Shown: positions 56,204-64,000, counted from the stretch's first letter. The stretch: 64,000 bases of DNA from Corynebacterium sp. KPL1814 (GCF_000478175.1 NZ_KI515775.1:179674-243673), one strand, 5' to 3'. The notes: a model not told the origin generated them from the letters alone. Program-made: numbers and translations.

Positions 56204-57070
56204 ATGCTTTCTCATATCGTCGACATTCTGGCCGATCCATCCGACGGCACGGCGCTTTCCGGCGTCGATGATTTTTCCCGCCTCGTTTCGGAATCCGGCC
56301 ATTCCTTTGATGTGGCCAAGCAAGGGTATGTGACCTTAGCGGCCGGTGCCGGCCTCAAGCACAAGGGCGATGACATGGATATGGTCAACGCCCGCGAAGC
56401 GTACCTAGCCACCGGCCATTTCGCGCCCTTCGTCGAGTCTGTGACCGGCGCGGTGCAAGACGCGCTCGATGCCAGCTCGCTGTCTGCCTCTACGCCCGCC
56501 TCGCTCCTCGAGGTCGGCGCCGGAACCGGCTACTATCTGGCCCACACGCTTGACTCCATCGACGGCGCGCGCGGCGTCGGCCTCGATATCTCCCCGCATG
56601 CGGCCAAGCACTTGGCCAAGTGCCACCCACGCGTGGGTGCCGTGGTTGCCGATGTCTGGCAGCAGCTTCCCATCCGCGATGAATCCATCGACGCGATTTC
56701 CGTGGTCTTCGCCCCGCGCAACCCATCCGAATTCCAGCGCGTCCTCGCTCCCGGCGGCCAAGTCATCGTCCTGACCCCGGGCGCGGGGCACCTCGATGAG
56801 CTGCGCGAACCCCTCGGCATCCTCGGCGTGGAAGAGGGCAAGGTCGAGCGCATGTATGAGCAGGCAGAAGGCCACCTCGAGCAAGCGGCCGACCCAGTCG
56901 ATATTTCCTTCCCCATTCACCTGGATAAAGCGGCCATCGCCGCACAGGTAGGAATGAGCCCGTCCGCCCGCCACATCAGCGCCGACGAGCTTGCCGAGCG
57001 AATGGCCGCCCTTCCTCCCACGCTGACGGTCACCGCCCGCGCCCGCCTGGACCGCCTCCGCGCGGTTTAA
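56204..57070 (+). CDS. Methyltransferase of the RlmA (23S rRNA guanine-N1) type, zinc finger lost
   Basis: 288 residues. The SAM-binding motif I is LLEVGAGTGYYLAHTL (about 105-120) followed by GLDISPHAAKHLAK. The N-terminal GHSFDVAKQGYVTLAA is the RlmA signature after the usual zinc-binding cysteines. Here those cysteines (normally CPVC ... C..GHSFD) are replaced: ADPSDG and VSESGHSFD contain no cysteine. RlmA methylates G745/G748 of 23S rRNA. Whether this form still does is unclear. It follows DUF3117 by 9 bases. Confidence 0.82.
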   Translation: MLSHIVDILADPSDGTALSGVDDFSRLVSESGHSFDVAKQGYVTLAAGAGLKHKGDDMDMVNAREAYLATGHFAPFVESVTGAVQDALDASSLSASTPASLLEVGAGTGYYLAHTLDSIDGARGVGLDISPHAAKHLAKCHPRVGAVVADVWQQLPIRDESIDAISVVFAPRNPSEFQRVLAPGGQVIVLTPGAGHLDELREPLGILGVEEGKVERMYEQAEGHLEQAADPVDISFPIHLDKAAIAAQVGMSPSARHISADELAERMAALPPTLTVTARARLDRLRAV

Positions 57071-57114
57071 TAAACGCAGGTTCGCCTCAAGACACCTCGC
57101 CTTCGGCATACATA

Positions 57115-57277
57115 CCGCCCTTCGCGCTCACCAGCAGCGCGCGGGGCGGTTCATTTGTGCTTCCGGTGAGCGCGAAGGGTGGGGGTGGAATCAGCCAGCT
57201 ACCGTACCCTCCTTTGGCGCTCACGGGGAGCTGCTTGCCGATGCCCCGCAGCCTCGCCGGTGAGCGCGAAGGGCGGG
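57115..57277. repeat. Palindromic repeat cluster D (two elements)
   Basis: Between the convergent RlmA-like and GH32-like genes lie 57115-57182 and 57208-57277, each about 68-70 bp. The second has left arm CCTTTGGCGCTCACGGGG and internal sequence GCTTGCCGATGCCCC, nearly the same as element E2 at 63717. No gene or other signal seen in this 306-base gap. Confidence 0.85.
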
Positions 57278-57376
57278 GCGGCTAGAAGGTGGTTGGCCGG
57301 AAGGCGAGAGGAGCAGAGGCGAGTGCTCGAAGGGTGGGTCCCGAAGGGCGGGCGGCCGGGAAGGAGGGTAGCAGTA

Positions 57377-58819
57377 TTAGAGCTTGGAGCCGGAGCGCTG
57401 CCAGTCCTGTTCGATGACTGCTTCACTTGTGGTCTCGACATCCATGCCGGAGCAGCCGCCGTCGAAATAGACGCGGGAGGCCATGGCGATGAGGCCGCCG
57501 TCAACGAAGACCTCCACCGTGGAGCCGTCTTGGATGATGGTGAGGGTGTCGGAGTCGCCATCGGCAAGCGTGGCGGTGGCGGGAGCGGAATCAGCGAAGT
57601 AGTGGTCAAAGGCCTTGTTCATGGAACGATCGAGGCTGATTTCCTCGCCGGAGTGGCAGATGGTGGCGGCGGGGTCACCGTTGCCATCGCGAAGGGTGAT
57701 GGTGACGCTGGAGCCGGTGGGAACCTCCATGACGCCGGTCCAGGAGCGCGCGTAATCCGAAAGCTTGACCGCCTCGGGCAGGCCGGTGGCCGGCGCCTGG
57801 TACAAGACGCCGCCCTCGAGCGTGACCTGGCGCGGCAGGGAGAGGGCATTGGACCAGCCTTCGGCATCCCAAGAAGCGTGTTGGGTGGCGTCGTCGCCGC
57901 GGCCATTGCCGTTGAGCAGGCCGAGGATGACGGCGCGCTCGTAGCGGCTTTCTTCAGGAATCGTGCCTGCGGTGGCGTTGGTATTGCGCGGGCGGGAGAA
58001 ATCGTGGCCGAAGTCCACGCGGCGGAATCCGGAAACCACCGTGAAGGTGGCGTCTTCTAGCTGGCCCACGAGGTAGCCGGAAACATCGCGGCCGTCGCGC
58101 TCGAGGGTGACAAAGAGTACGTCGTAGATCTCTTCGTCGACTTCATCGCGCAGGCGCACGATGCGCGGGGAAACCACCGGAGGAATGGGGGAGTCGGCGG
58201 GCACTTCGCCGTCGAGGAAGCCTGGGTCGCCCTCGAAGGTAAGGCTGCCGCGCAGGGACCATGAGATGCCGTCGTGGCTTTCTAGGAGGACCGGCTGCGG
58301 GGTTTCGGTGCGGCCGGAAAGCGCCAACATGAGCCAACCTTTGTGGCCGTCTTCGCGGTCATCGGTGGCCCAATCGGGCACGACGGAAGGCGAGCGGAAC
58401 CGAGTGTGGTCGGTGGTATTGCCGGCCACCTCGCCGAAGCGCACGACGTTGGGGTCGAGGGCCGAGGAGTCATCGGACACCTCGCAGACATCGTCAATGC
58501 CGGAAAAGCGCGCGAGGCGAATGGAGGTGCCGGTCGCGGTCACGGAAGTGAAATAGAGGTTGGTAGCGTCCTCACCCTGGGCCACGGACCCCGCGCGGAG
58601 GGCGAGCTCGCCGCCGACTGGGGCGAGGACATCATCGCAGTCCAGCCAGTTAAACGGCGCTTCCTCCGAATAGGTGTGTCCCCAGCGCGCAGGGGCATCG
58701 GGAGTGGGGCGATATTGGTAGAACATGTGCCACGTATCGCCATCGCGAAGGACGCCGGCGGGCGCGTCTAGGATGCCGACATCGGGGATGAAGTGGAGTT
58801 CGGGGCGGTGAGTCGTCAC
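57377..58819 (-). CDS. GH32-like five-bladed propeller protein lacking all catalytic acids
   Basis: 480 residues. The N-terminal propeller (about 1-330) follows GH32 closely (HFIPDVGILDAPAG, TWHMFYQYRPTP, WGHTYSEEAPFNW), and a C-terminal beta-sandwich follows (TVEVFVDGGLIAMASRVYFD). However, WLNDPNG reads GILDAPAG, so the nucleophile Asp is Ala 19. FRDP is FRSP (Asp to Ser 143) and the WECPD motif is VVSPR, with Glu replaced by Val 216. An ordinary invertase/levanase activity is therefore unlikely. It may bind sugar or have another role. No signal peptide; single gene. Confidence 0.85.
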   Translation of the reverse strand: MTTHRPELHFIPDVGILDAPAGVLRDGDTWHMFYQYRPTPDAPARWGHTYSEEAPFNWLDCDDVLAPVGGELALRAGSVAQGEDATNLYFTSVTATGTSIRLARFSGIDDVCEVSDDSSALDPNVVRFGEVAGNTTDHTRFRSPSVVPDWATDDREDGHKGWLMLALSGRTETPQPVLLESHDGISWSLRGSLTFEGDPGFLDGEVPADSPIPPVVSPRIVRLRDEVDEEIYDVLFVTLERDGRDVSGYLVGQLEDATFTVVSGFRRVDFGHDFSRPRNTNATAGTIPEESRYERAVILGLLNGNGRGDDATQHASWDAEGWSNALSLPRQVTLEGGVLYQAPATGLPEAVKLSDYARSWTGVMEVPTGSSVTITLRDGNGDPAATICHSGEEISLDRSMNKAFDHYFADSAPATATLADGDSDTLTIIQDGSTVEVFVDGGLIAMASRVYFDGGCSGMDVETTSEAVIEQDWQRSGSKL

Positions 58820-59025
58820 GGCATTCCTCTCTTAAATCAGGTGCGGGTTCAAGCTTGGGTTGGGGTGGCAGCCACGCCAGGGAGGAAACGCGTTGACCTG
58901 CCACGCGGTGGTTTCGCCGCCGTGCGCGGGCGGGGACTTTATGGGGCAGTGTCCGGCTGTCATGTACACCCAGAGTACGGATATCTTTTAGCGCGTGCAG
59001 GGCCCTCGCTTGCCGATGCCGCCTT

Positions 59026-59673
59026 TTAAAGCTTCGTTACCAATGTCAGCCCCGAACCCAGCGGGAGCCGGGTTACGGTGGCGCCTTCGAGCTCGCGGAG
59101 GTACTCATCGGCCTCGCGCGCGGCGGCGGTATCGCGGTCGGTGCGGGAGGTGTCGGCGACGGTGCCATCGAGAAGCGCATTGGCAAGCACGAGCGTGCCG
59201 TGCTGGTGCAGCAGGGGCCAGGCTGCCTTGATGAGGGCGGGGAGGTCGAGGGCGGCGACGTCCGCGTAAATGACCTGGTAGGCCTCGGTGGCCAAGCGCC
59301 CGAGCACGTCGAGGGGGCGCGAGGGGAGGAAGCGGCCGCGGGTGGAAGCGTAGCCGGCCTCGCGGAAGGCGGCCTTGGCGCTGCGCTGGTGCTCGGCCTC
59401 AGGGTCGATGCAGGTGAGGATGCCGTTATCTGGCATGCCCGCGAACAGGTAGAGACCGACGACGGAGGCGGCGGGGGTAATCGCCACGGCCTGGGGACGG
59501 TCTACCACACCGGAGGAAGTTGCCGTCAGCGTGGTGAGAAGCTGGCCGGTGGATTCATCCGGGACGGGCAGGCCGTATTCCTCGGCGTGGTCGCGGGCGC
59601 CGCGGAGAGCCGCCGAAGGCTCACTGGTGGAATCGATATAGGAGCGCAGTGCGTCATATGCGGTAGTAGTCAC
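59026..59673 (-). CDS. O-methyltransferase-like protein, divergent from sigE
   Basis: 215 residues from GTG 59673. Class I SAM-methyltransferase features: [22 protein letters not shown] (motif I region, weak GxGxG), [23 protein letters not shown] (acidic loop after strand 2) and [20 protein letters not shown]. The pattern resembles catechol O-methyltransferase-like proteins located next to sigE in corynebacteria and mycobacteria. The substrate is unknown. The longer ORF to 59766 overlaps the sigE promoter zone. TATTGT ends seven bases before the GTG. Divergent from sigE, 142 bases apart. Confidence 0.78.
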   Translation of the reverse strand: MTTTAYDALRSYIDSTSEPSAALRGARDHAEEYGLPVPDESTGQLLTTLTATSSGVVDRPQAVAITPAASVVGLYLFAGMPDNGILTCIDPEAEHQRSAKAAFREAGYASTRGRFLPSRPLDVLGRLATEAYQVIYADVAALDLPALIKAAWPLLHQHGTLVLANALLDGTVADTSRTDRDTAAAREADEYLRELEGATVTRLPLGSGLTLVTKL

Positions 59674-59770
59674 GATTAAGACAATAGGTAAAGTTGCGCG
59701 AAAGGGTGGCAAAAACGCGCGCAGCCAGCGAAATTGTGATCTGTGGGAAGTATGTGACGGACTCACAGGA

Positions 59771-59776
59771 TATTAT
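59771..59776 (+). promoter_or_regulatory. Possible -10 box (TATTAT) upstream of sigE
   Basis: TATTAT lies 39 bases before the sigE ATG. GGGAAG at 59744-59749 could be part of an ECF-type -35 for autoregulation, but the spacing does not settle which sigma factor uses it. Confidence 0.35.
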
Positions 59777-59815
59777 CAGCGCAGTGGCTGGAGTTTCCGC
59801 GCTGAGTGTAGAAAA

Positions 59816-60454
59816 ATGACACCCATGACAGAAACGAAGCGCGATGCCGAGTCCGTTGCCTCCACCGATGCGAACGTGGAGTTGACCGGTACCGCGGCGT
59901 TCGATGCTGGGGAAGCCACGATGCCTTCGTGGGCCGAATTGGTGGCAGAGCACGCTGATGGCGTGTACCGCCTAGCCTACCGTTTATCCGGTGACCAGCA
60001 GGATGCCGAGGATCTCACCCAAGAGACCTTCATGCGTGTCTTCCGCTCCTTGGATAAATACCAACCGGGTACCTTTGGCGGCTGGCTGCACCGCATCACC
60101 ACAAACCTCTTTTTGGATATGGTGCGTCACCGTTCCAAGATCCGCATGGAGTCCCTGCCTGAGGATTATGAGCGCGTTCCGGGTACGGATATGACCCCGG
60201 AGCAGGCCTATACCGTGGCCAACCTGGATCCCGTGCTGCAGTCCGCGCTGGATAGCCTGGCGCCGGATTTCCGCGTCGCCGTGGTTCTGTGTGATGTCGA
60301 AGGCATGAGCTATGACGAAATTGCCGAAACCCTCGGCGTGAAGATGGGTACGGTGCGCTCGCGCATCCACCGCGGCCGCTCCCAACTGCGCGCGGCGCTA
60401 GAAAAAGAGGCACAGACCAATGCGGAAGCGCGCATCTTGTTGCGCACGCGCTAG
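59816..60454 (+). CDS. sigE: ECF sigma factor SigE
   Basis: 212 residues. Region 2 is [41 protein letters not shown] (about 42-79), and region 4 is [20 protein letters not shown] then [13 protein letters not shown] (about 157-190). SigE of corynebacteria responds to surface stress. It is followed by its zinc-binding anti-sigma factor after an 87-base gap and precedes tatB and mrp, the conserved order. Starts at 59816 or 59825 (both ATG) without Shine-Dalgarno. Confidence 0.94.
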   Translation: MTPMTETKRDAESVASTDANVELTGTAAFDAGEATMPSWAELVAEHADGVYRLAYRLSGDQQDAEDLTQETFMRVFRSLDKYQPGTFGGWLHRITTNLFLDMVRHRSKIRMESLPEDYERVPGTDMTPEQAYTVANLDPVLQSALDSLAPDFRVAVVLCDVEGMSYDEIAETLGVKMGTVRSRIHRGRSQLRAALEKEAQTNAEARILLRTR

Positions 60455-60468
60455 AATCGAATCGTTAG

Positions 60469-60492
60469 CTCCCCTGCCGCGCGGCAGGGGAG
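60469..60492. terminator. Perfect GC palindrome between sigE and its anti-sigma gene
   Basis: CTCCCCTGCCGC is followed directly by GCGGCAGGGGAG, a 24-base perfect inverted repeat. It lacks a T-run, so it may be a partial terminator or an mRNA-stability element that lowers or uncouples expression of the anti-sigma gene. Confidence 0.55.
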
Positions 60493-60541
60493 GATTAAGT
60501 GTGATTAATCCGGCTGTGGCATGAACGTGAGGAGGGCGTCG

Positions 60542-60997
60542 ATGGACTCACTGCGCGGACGCCGCACCCTCTCCAGGCTCAGCGTGCGGGGCGACTTTAC
60601 CCCCGCGCAGGCAAAGGCTCGGGATAAGGCAAAGGCGCGGGCGCGGCGCAACGATTCCATCGGCCACCTCGGCCCAGAGGCCGTCGTCGCCTTCGTAGAT
60701 GGGGAGATGGAGCCCAAAGCCATGCACCGCGTGCGCATCCATCTAGTCCACTGCGCGGAGTGCCGCGCCGACGTGCACCACCAACGCCATGCCTCCGAGT
60801 GGGTGCGTCACTGCAGCGATGATTCCGCGGTGAAGGCCCCACTGTCCTTATTAGCCAAGCTGGCGGGAATGGCTACGGAAGGCGTGGCCCCGGGGCCCGA
60901 TGCGTCGACCCCGGCGCACCGGCCGGAACAGGATTTCCTGGATAAAGTTGAGACGGTGGTACGCGCGATTAAACACAATCAGCGCGGACAGAACTAA
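60542..60997 (+). CDS. cseE: Anti-sigma factor of SigE (zinc-binding ZAS type)
   Basis: 151 residues from ATG 60542 (GGAGGG five bases upstream). The zinc anti-sigma motif HLVHCAEC (H-x3-C-x2-C, about 75-82) sits after a helical segment with LGPEAVVAFVDGEMEPKAMH, typical for RseA/CseE-type soluble anti-sigma factors. It would hold SigE inactive and release it upon stress. No transmembrane helix is visible. The first 45 residues are very basic. The 5' neighbour is sigE, the 3' neighbour tatB. Confidence 0.9.
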   Translation: MDSLRGRRTLSRLSVRGDFTPAQAKARDKAKARARRNDSIGHLGPEAVVAFVDGEMEPKAMHRVRIHLVHCAECRADVHHQRHASEWVRHCSDDSAVKAPLSLLAKLAGMATEGVAPGPDASTPAHRPEQDFLDKVETVVRAIKHNQRGQN

Positions 60998-61018
60998 ACG
61001 GAGGGCGAGGATTTAACC

Positions 61019-61552
61019 GTGTTTTCTTCCATTGGCTGGCCCGAGATTATTGTCATTGTCCTCCTCGGCATCGTCATCATCGGTCCCGAGCGCATGCCGG
61101 AGGTTATCAAGGACGTGCGCGCGGCCATCTACGCCGCCCGCAAGGCCATCAATAATGCGAAGGCCGAGCTCAACGGCGAGATGGGGTCCATCTCCGCGGA
61201 ATTCGATGATATTCGCGGCCCGCTCAACCAAGCTGCACAGTGGACGCGGTTAGGCCCGAAGGGTGCTATTACCAAGGCGCTTTTCGATGGCGACGATTCC
61301 GCCTGGGACGACTTCAATCCCCAGAAGATGGCCGAAGATATCAAATCCGGCACCGCGCCGAAAGAACCCGAACAGCGCGCGCAAGACAACAATGGTGCTG
61401 CCCGGCCCACCTTTAACTATGCCGAGGTATATGGCGATACCACCGAAACCACCCGGCAGCCGGCGCAGCAGCCGCCCCAGCAACAACAAAAGCCGCAGCG
61501 CGGTGGAAAAGATTCCACCGGCAGCGGCTCTGAATGGAGCGACGTTACCTAA
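61019..61552 (+). CDS. tatB: Sec-independent protein translocase subunit TatB
   Basis: 177 residues from GTG 61019. The N-terminal MFSSIGWPEIIVIVLLGIVI with the GPERMPE hinge is the TatB signature (one membrane helix plus amphipathic helix). A long Pro/Gln-rich acidic C-terminal tail follows, ending in disordered low-complexity sequence. TatB binds twin-arginine signal peptides together with TatC. It follows cseE by 21 bases and lies before mrp (convergent), the standard corynebacterial order. Confidence 0.93.
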   Translation: MFSSIGWPEIIVIVLLGIVIIGPERMPEVIKDVRAAIYAARKAINNAKAELNGEMGSISAEFDDIRGPLNQAAQWTRLGPKGAITKALFDGDDSAWDDFNPQKMAEDIKSGTAPKEPEQRAQDNNGAARPTFNYAEVYGDTTETTRQPAQQPPQQQQKPQRGGKDSTGSGSEWSDVT

Positions 61553-61564
61553 TACAACGCGCTG

Positions 61565-62695
61565 TTAGTTCACGCCCAAATTGAGGCTCTTGCCAACTAG
61601 GGAATCGGAGCGGATGGCGAGCTTATCAGCAACCGCCCTAATTTCCTTCGCGGCAGGGGAGTCGGGAGCCTCGAGCACGATGGGCGTGCCGGCATCGCTA
61701 TTCGAGCGCAGGGACGGATCCAGCGGCACGGAGGCCAGCAGCGGCACCTCGTGGCCAAGAATGACGCCGAGGCGGTCTGCGACGATCTGGCCGCCGCCTT
61801 CACCGAAGACGTCCATGGTGGAGCCATCCGGCATGACCATGGCGCTCATGTTCTCAATCACGCCGGCCACGCGCTGGCGCGTTTGCTGGGAGATGGAACC
61901 GGCGCGCTCGGCCACCTCGGCCGCAGCGGCCTGCGGCGTGGTGACGATGAGCAGCTCCGCATTCGGGATGAGCTGCGCAACGGACAGCGCCACATCGCCG
62001 GTGCCCGGTGGCAGGTCCAGGAGGAGAACATCGAGATCGCCCCAGAATACGTCTGCCAAGAACTGCTGCAGCGCGCGGTGGAGCATGGGCCCGCGCCAGA
62101 CGACGGGCGCGTTACCCTCCACAAACTGCCCAATCGAGATGTGCTTAATGCCGTGGGAGATGGGCGGCAGCAGCATTTCATCATCAAGCACGGTGGGGCC
62201 GTCGGTTGAGCCGAGCAGGTTGGGCACGGAGTGGCCATAGATATCGGCATCGACAATGCCTACCTTCAGGCCCTTATCCACCAGCGCTGCGGCAAGGTTG
62301 ACGGTCATCGAGGACTTGCCGACGCCACCCTTACCCGACGCCACCGCAAATACGCGGGTCGTCGAATCGGGCTTCGCAAAGGGAATCTCGGGCTCGGCCT
62401 GGCCACCGCGCAGCTTTTGCTTCAGCTCGCGGCGTTGCTCATCGCTCATCGCGTCCATGGTTACGGTGACCTTGCCAACGCCGTCGATATCCTCGACCGC
62501 GGCGCGGGTATTGGTCTCGATGGTGGACTTCATGGGGCAGCCCGCGATGGTCAGGTAAATGCCAACGGTGACGTCGTTTCCTTCGATATCGACCGATTTC
62601 ACCATATCGAGTTCGGTGATGGGGCGGCCGATTTCTGGATCCTGTACGTGGGAAAGAGCCTCGCGTACGGCTGATTCGGTAATAGAGCTAGACAT
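61565..62695 (-). CDS. mrp: Fe-S cluster carrier ATPase Mrp/ApbC with DUF59 domain
   Basis: 376 residues from ATG 62695. The N-terminal MIP18/DUF59 domain (VREALSHVQDPEIGRPITEL, and CPMK) is fused to a P-loop NTPase: Walker A deviant VASGKGGVGKSSM, then VDADIYGHSVPNLLG and LDLPPGTGDVALS. The usual CxxC of some ApbC proteins is not seen near the C-terminus. Mrp scaffolds carry [4Fe-4S] clusters to apo-enzymes. A longer start at 62716 exists. Convergent with tatB (12 bases). Confidence 0.93.
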   Translation of the reverse strand: MSSSITESAVREALSHVQDPEIGRPITELDMVKSVDIEGNDVTVGIYLTIAGCPMKSTIETNTRAAVEDIDGVGKVTVTMDAMSDEQRRELKQKLRGGQAEPEIPFAKPDSTTRVFAVASGKGGVGKSSMTVNLAAALVDKGLKVGIVDADIYGHSVPNLLGSTDGPTVLDDEMLLPPISHGIKHISIGQFVEGNAPVVWRGPMLHRALQQFLADVFWGDLDVLLLDLPPGTGDVALSVAQLIPNAELLIVTTPQAAAAEVAERAGSISQQTRQRVAGVIENMSAMVMPDGSTMDVFGEGGGQIVADRLGVILGHEVPLLASVPLDPSLRSNSDAGTPIVLEAPDSPAAKEIRAVADKLAIRSDSLVGKSLNLGVN

Positions 62696-62817
62696 AACTC
62701 TTGCCATCTTAGTCACGGCGCTACCTTAGGTAAACACGCCTGCACGGTAGACTCGGTGAGACGTTTGAATCCATCCGTTTGTATCGTTGACCTAGAAGAA
62801 TAAAAGGAGCACACTCA

Positions 62818-63564
62818 GTGAAGCGCAGCCCCGCCCGTCGATTTGCCCGCGCTACTGTTACCGCGGTGGTAGGCGCTGCGCTGCTTGTCGGCTGCTCAGA
62901 CAAGGTTGACACTAGCCCCGCTGCGGCAAAGTCCGAACCGGAACAGGTGCAGATCGTCGTTGACCCTGCAGAAACAGATCAGCTCATCTTAGGCGAGGTA
63001 TTCCGGCAGTCGCTCTTGGAGGAAGGGCGTACCGCCGAGCTGAAGGAAGAAGAAACCTTCAAAATACATGGCGACAAAGGCAGTTCCCTGAACCCAGAGG
63101 GCAACTTTTACGTCGGCTGCACCGGCAACTTTTTAAGCCACTTTAATCCCGGTGAGGCGCGCGATATCTCGGCGGAATATAAAAAGGCAGAAGAAGACAG
63201 TGAGCCGGGCGGGGAAGACTTCCTAGCCCGCACCCATATTGCACTCATGTCTACCTTGCCCACCCAACTTGCCACCGTCGAGCCCTCCGGTGCTCACGGT
63301 TGTGAGGATGCGCAACCAGAGCTGCCAGAAAACTTCGTAGTCATCTATAACGACAGCCTCTTTGACCGCGAAGAAGAAAAATCCGTCGCCGCGGTCACCA
63401 AATTCATCACGCAAAAAGACATCTCTGACATGGCAGACGCGATAGAGGATGGCGAAGAGCTGAAGAAGGTCGTCCACGAATGGATGGAAGCCTCCGGACT
63501 GGACATTGTCAATGAAGAAAGCGATTCAGGCTCCTCCGGCGGCTCCGATCTGAGTAGTTCTTAA
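62818..63564 (+). CDS. Putative lipoprotein
   Basis: 248 residues from GTG 62818 with GGAG ten bases upstream. The signal peptide ends in a lipobox, LLVGC (Cys about 26), so it is anchored on the outer face of the membrane. The mature part is acidic, with two further cysteines (YVGCTGN, HGCEDAQ) that may form a disulfide, and a Gly/Ser/Asp-rich end. No family recognised. Two hydrophobic blocks (TDQLILGEVFRQSLLEE and ENFVVIYNDSLF) suggest a folded domain. It is divergent from mrp and precedes repeat cluster E. Confidence 0.72.
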   Translation: MKRSPARRFARATVTAVVGAALLVGCSDKVDTSPAAAKSEPEQVQIVVDPAETDQLILGEVFRQSLLEEGRTAELKEEETFKIHGDKGSSLNPEGNFYVGCTGNFLSHFNPGEARDISAEYKKAEEDSEPGGEDFLARTHIALMSTLPTQLATVEPSGAHGCEDAQPELPENFVVIYNDSLFDREEEKSVAAVTKFITQKDISDMADAIEDGEELKKVVHEWMEASGLDIVNEESDSGSSGGSDLSSS

Positions 63565-63594
63565 GTAATCTCTGCGCTCCGTGCTACCTACCTC

Positions 63595-63786
63595 CCGCCC
63601 TTCGCGCTCACCGGCAGGCGCGCATTAGCGTGCGTTGGTCCTCTTCGTGATCGCGAAGGGCGGGGTGGGCGAACGGGCGAATCCGCTCGTCGAACTATTA
63701 CTGCGATACCTGCACCGCACCCTTGGCGCTCACGGGCAGTGCTTGCCGATGCCCCAACCGCCTCGCCGGTGAGCGCGAAGGGCGGG
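63595..63786. repeat. Palindromic repeat cluster E (two elements)
   Basis: Elements 63595-63664 and 63717-63786, each 70 bp. The first has the right-arm variant GTGATCGCGAAGGG. The second, with left arm CCTTGGCGCTCACGGG and inner GCTTGCCGATGCCCC, closely matches element D2. The cluster ends about ten bases before the IS256-type element. No gene in this stretch. Confidence 0.85.
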
Positions 63787-63824
63787 TAGGGAGCGTGTCA
63801 AGTTGTTTGTGTGTGGGGCTAGGT

Positions 63825-64000
63825 TTATAGGTATTTGTCGAAGCGGGCGGGAAAGGCTACGGCCATTTGGTTGATGGCTTGTTTCCAGCCGGAAACTCGG
63901 GCTCCTTCCACGAGCCTGCTGGCGGTAGCCGAGGCTCGTTTGCCTTGTTTCGCTCTCTTTGCGGCTCGTTTGTCTTCAATGTTGCAGATCATCAACCACA
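63825..64000 (-). CDS. IS256-family transposase, C-terminal fragment
   Basis: The minus strand encodes about 57 residues up to a TAA (63825-63827): ICNIEDKRAAKRAKQG early on, then RLVEGARVSGWKQA and finally FPARFDKYL. This is the typical end of IS256-family transposases. The rest lies beyond the window. The element's end is probably near 63796, where GTGTCAAGTTGTTTGTGTGT could be part of the terminal inverted repeat. No target duplication can be checked from one side. Confidence 0.75.
   Translation of the reverse strand, partial: WLMICNIEDKRAAKRAKQGKRASATASRLVEGARVSGWKQAINQMAVAFPARFDKYL

Noticed and set aside
63796..63824. Definite terminal inverted repeat of the IS256-type element
   Set aside because: Only one end lies in the window, so the repeat and target duplication cannot be verified; kept only as a tentative remark.

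Overview
The window is a GC-rich actinobacterial chromosome segment, almost certainly Corynebacterium. The basis is gene content and order (glpX - DUF4245 - xseBA - ispH - ychF; typA - lpqW-like - mshB - fdxC - dapC; dapD - permease - dapE; LOG - folP2 - gpgS - DUF3117; sigE - anti-sigma - tatB - mrp), an IS1249-type element, mycothiol synthesis (mshB), and many leaderless genes whose ATG or GTG lies 6-9 nt after a TAnnnT-like -10 box. The species cannot be fixed from the sequence alone. An intact selenocysteine system is, to my knowledge, uncommon in the genus.

Layout. 1-5 kb: PhoH-like tail, GNAT acetyltransferase, a complete IS1249-type insertion with an 8-bp target duplication, and a TetR / MFS efflux / DUF2316-like operon. 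5-16.8 kb: housekeeping genes (fumC, glpX, xseAB, ispH, rmuC, AI-2E family exporter, ychF, PfpI protein). 16.9-18 kb: a yybP-ykoY (Mn2+) riboswitch candidate in front of a CDF metal exporter. 18-20.5 kb: SDF symporter, palindromic repeats and pcp. 20.5-30.9 kb: selenocysteine formate dehydrogenase island. It holds fdhA with an in-frame TGA, fdhB and fdhC, then selD with a coupled lipoprotein gene, tRNA-Sec, selA and selB, so one substrate enzyme sits beside the machinery that decodes its UGA. 31-37 kb: BCCT transporter, ZupT, DUF808, DUF402 and a secreted protein. 37.5-46 kb: typA, GOLPH3-like, LpqW-like, mshB, fdxC, dapC, RluA, GtrA. 46-48.4 kb: a small accessory island (XRE regulator, membrane protein, AbiEi-like/DUF559 protein) between two repeat arrays. 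48.4-57 kb: two related amino acid permeases around dapD, then dapE, LOG, folP2, gpgS, DivIVA-like, DUF3117 and a methyltransferase. 57-64 kb: a GH32-like protein lacking all three catalytic acids, then O-methyltransferase / sigE / anti-sigma / tatB / mrp, a lipoprotein, and the tail of an IS256-type transposase.

Most unusual features: (i) thirteen copies of a roughly 66-72 bp inverted-pair repeat, core CCTTCGCGCTCACCG, in five intergenic clusters; (ii) the compact selenocysteine island; (iii) a riboswitch whose 3' strand can also pair with the exporter's ribosome-binding region; (iv) the catalytically stripped GH32 homologue; (v) an IS inserted exactly at a stop codon, exchanging TAA for TAG without changing the protein. 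dapC, dapD and dapE together supply the succinylase branch of diaminopimelate/lysine synthesis.
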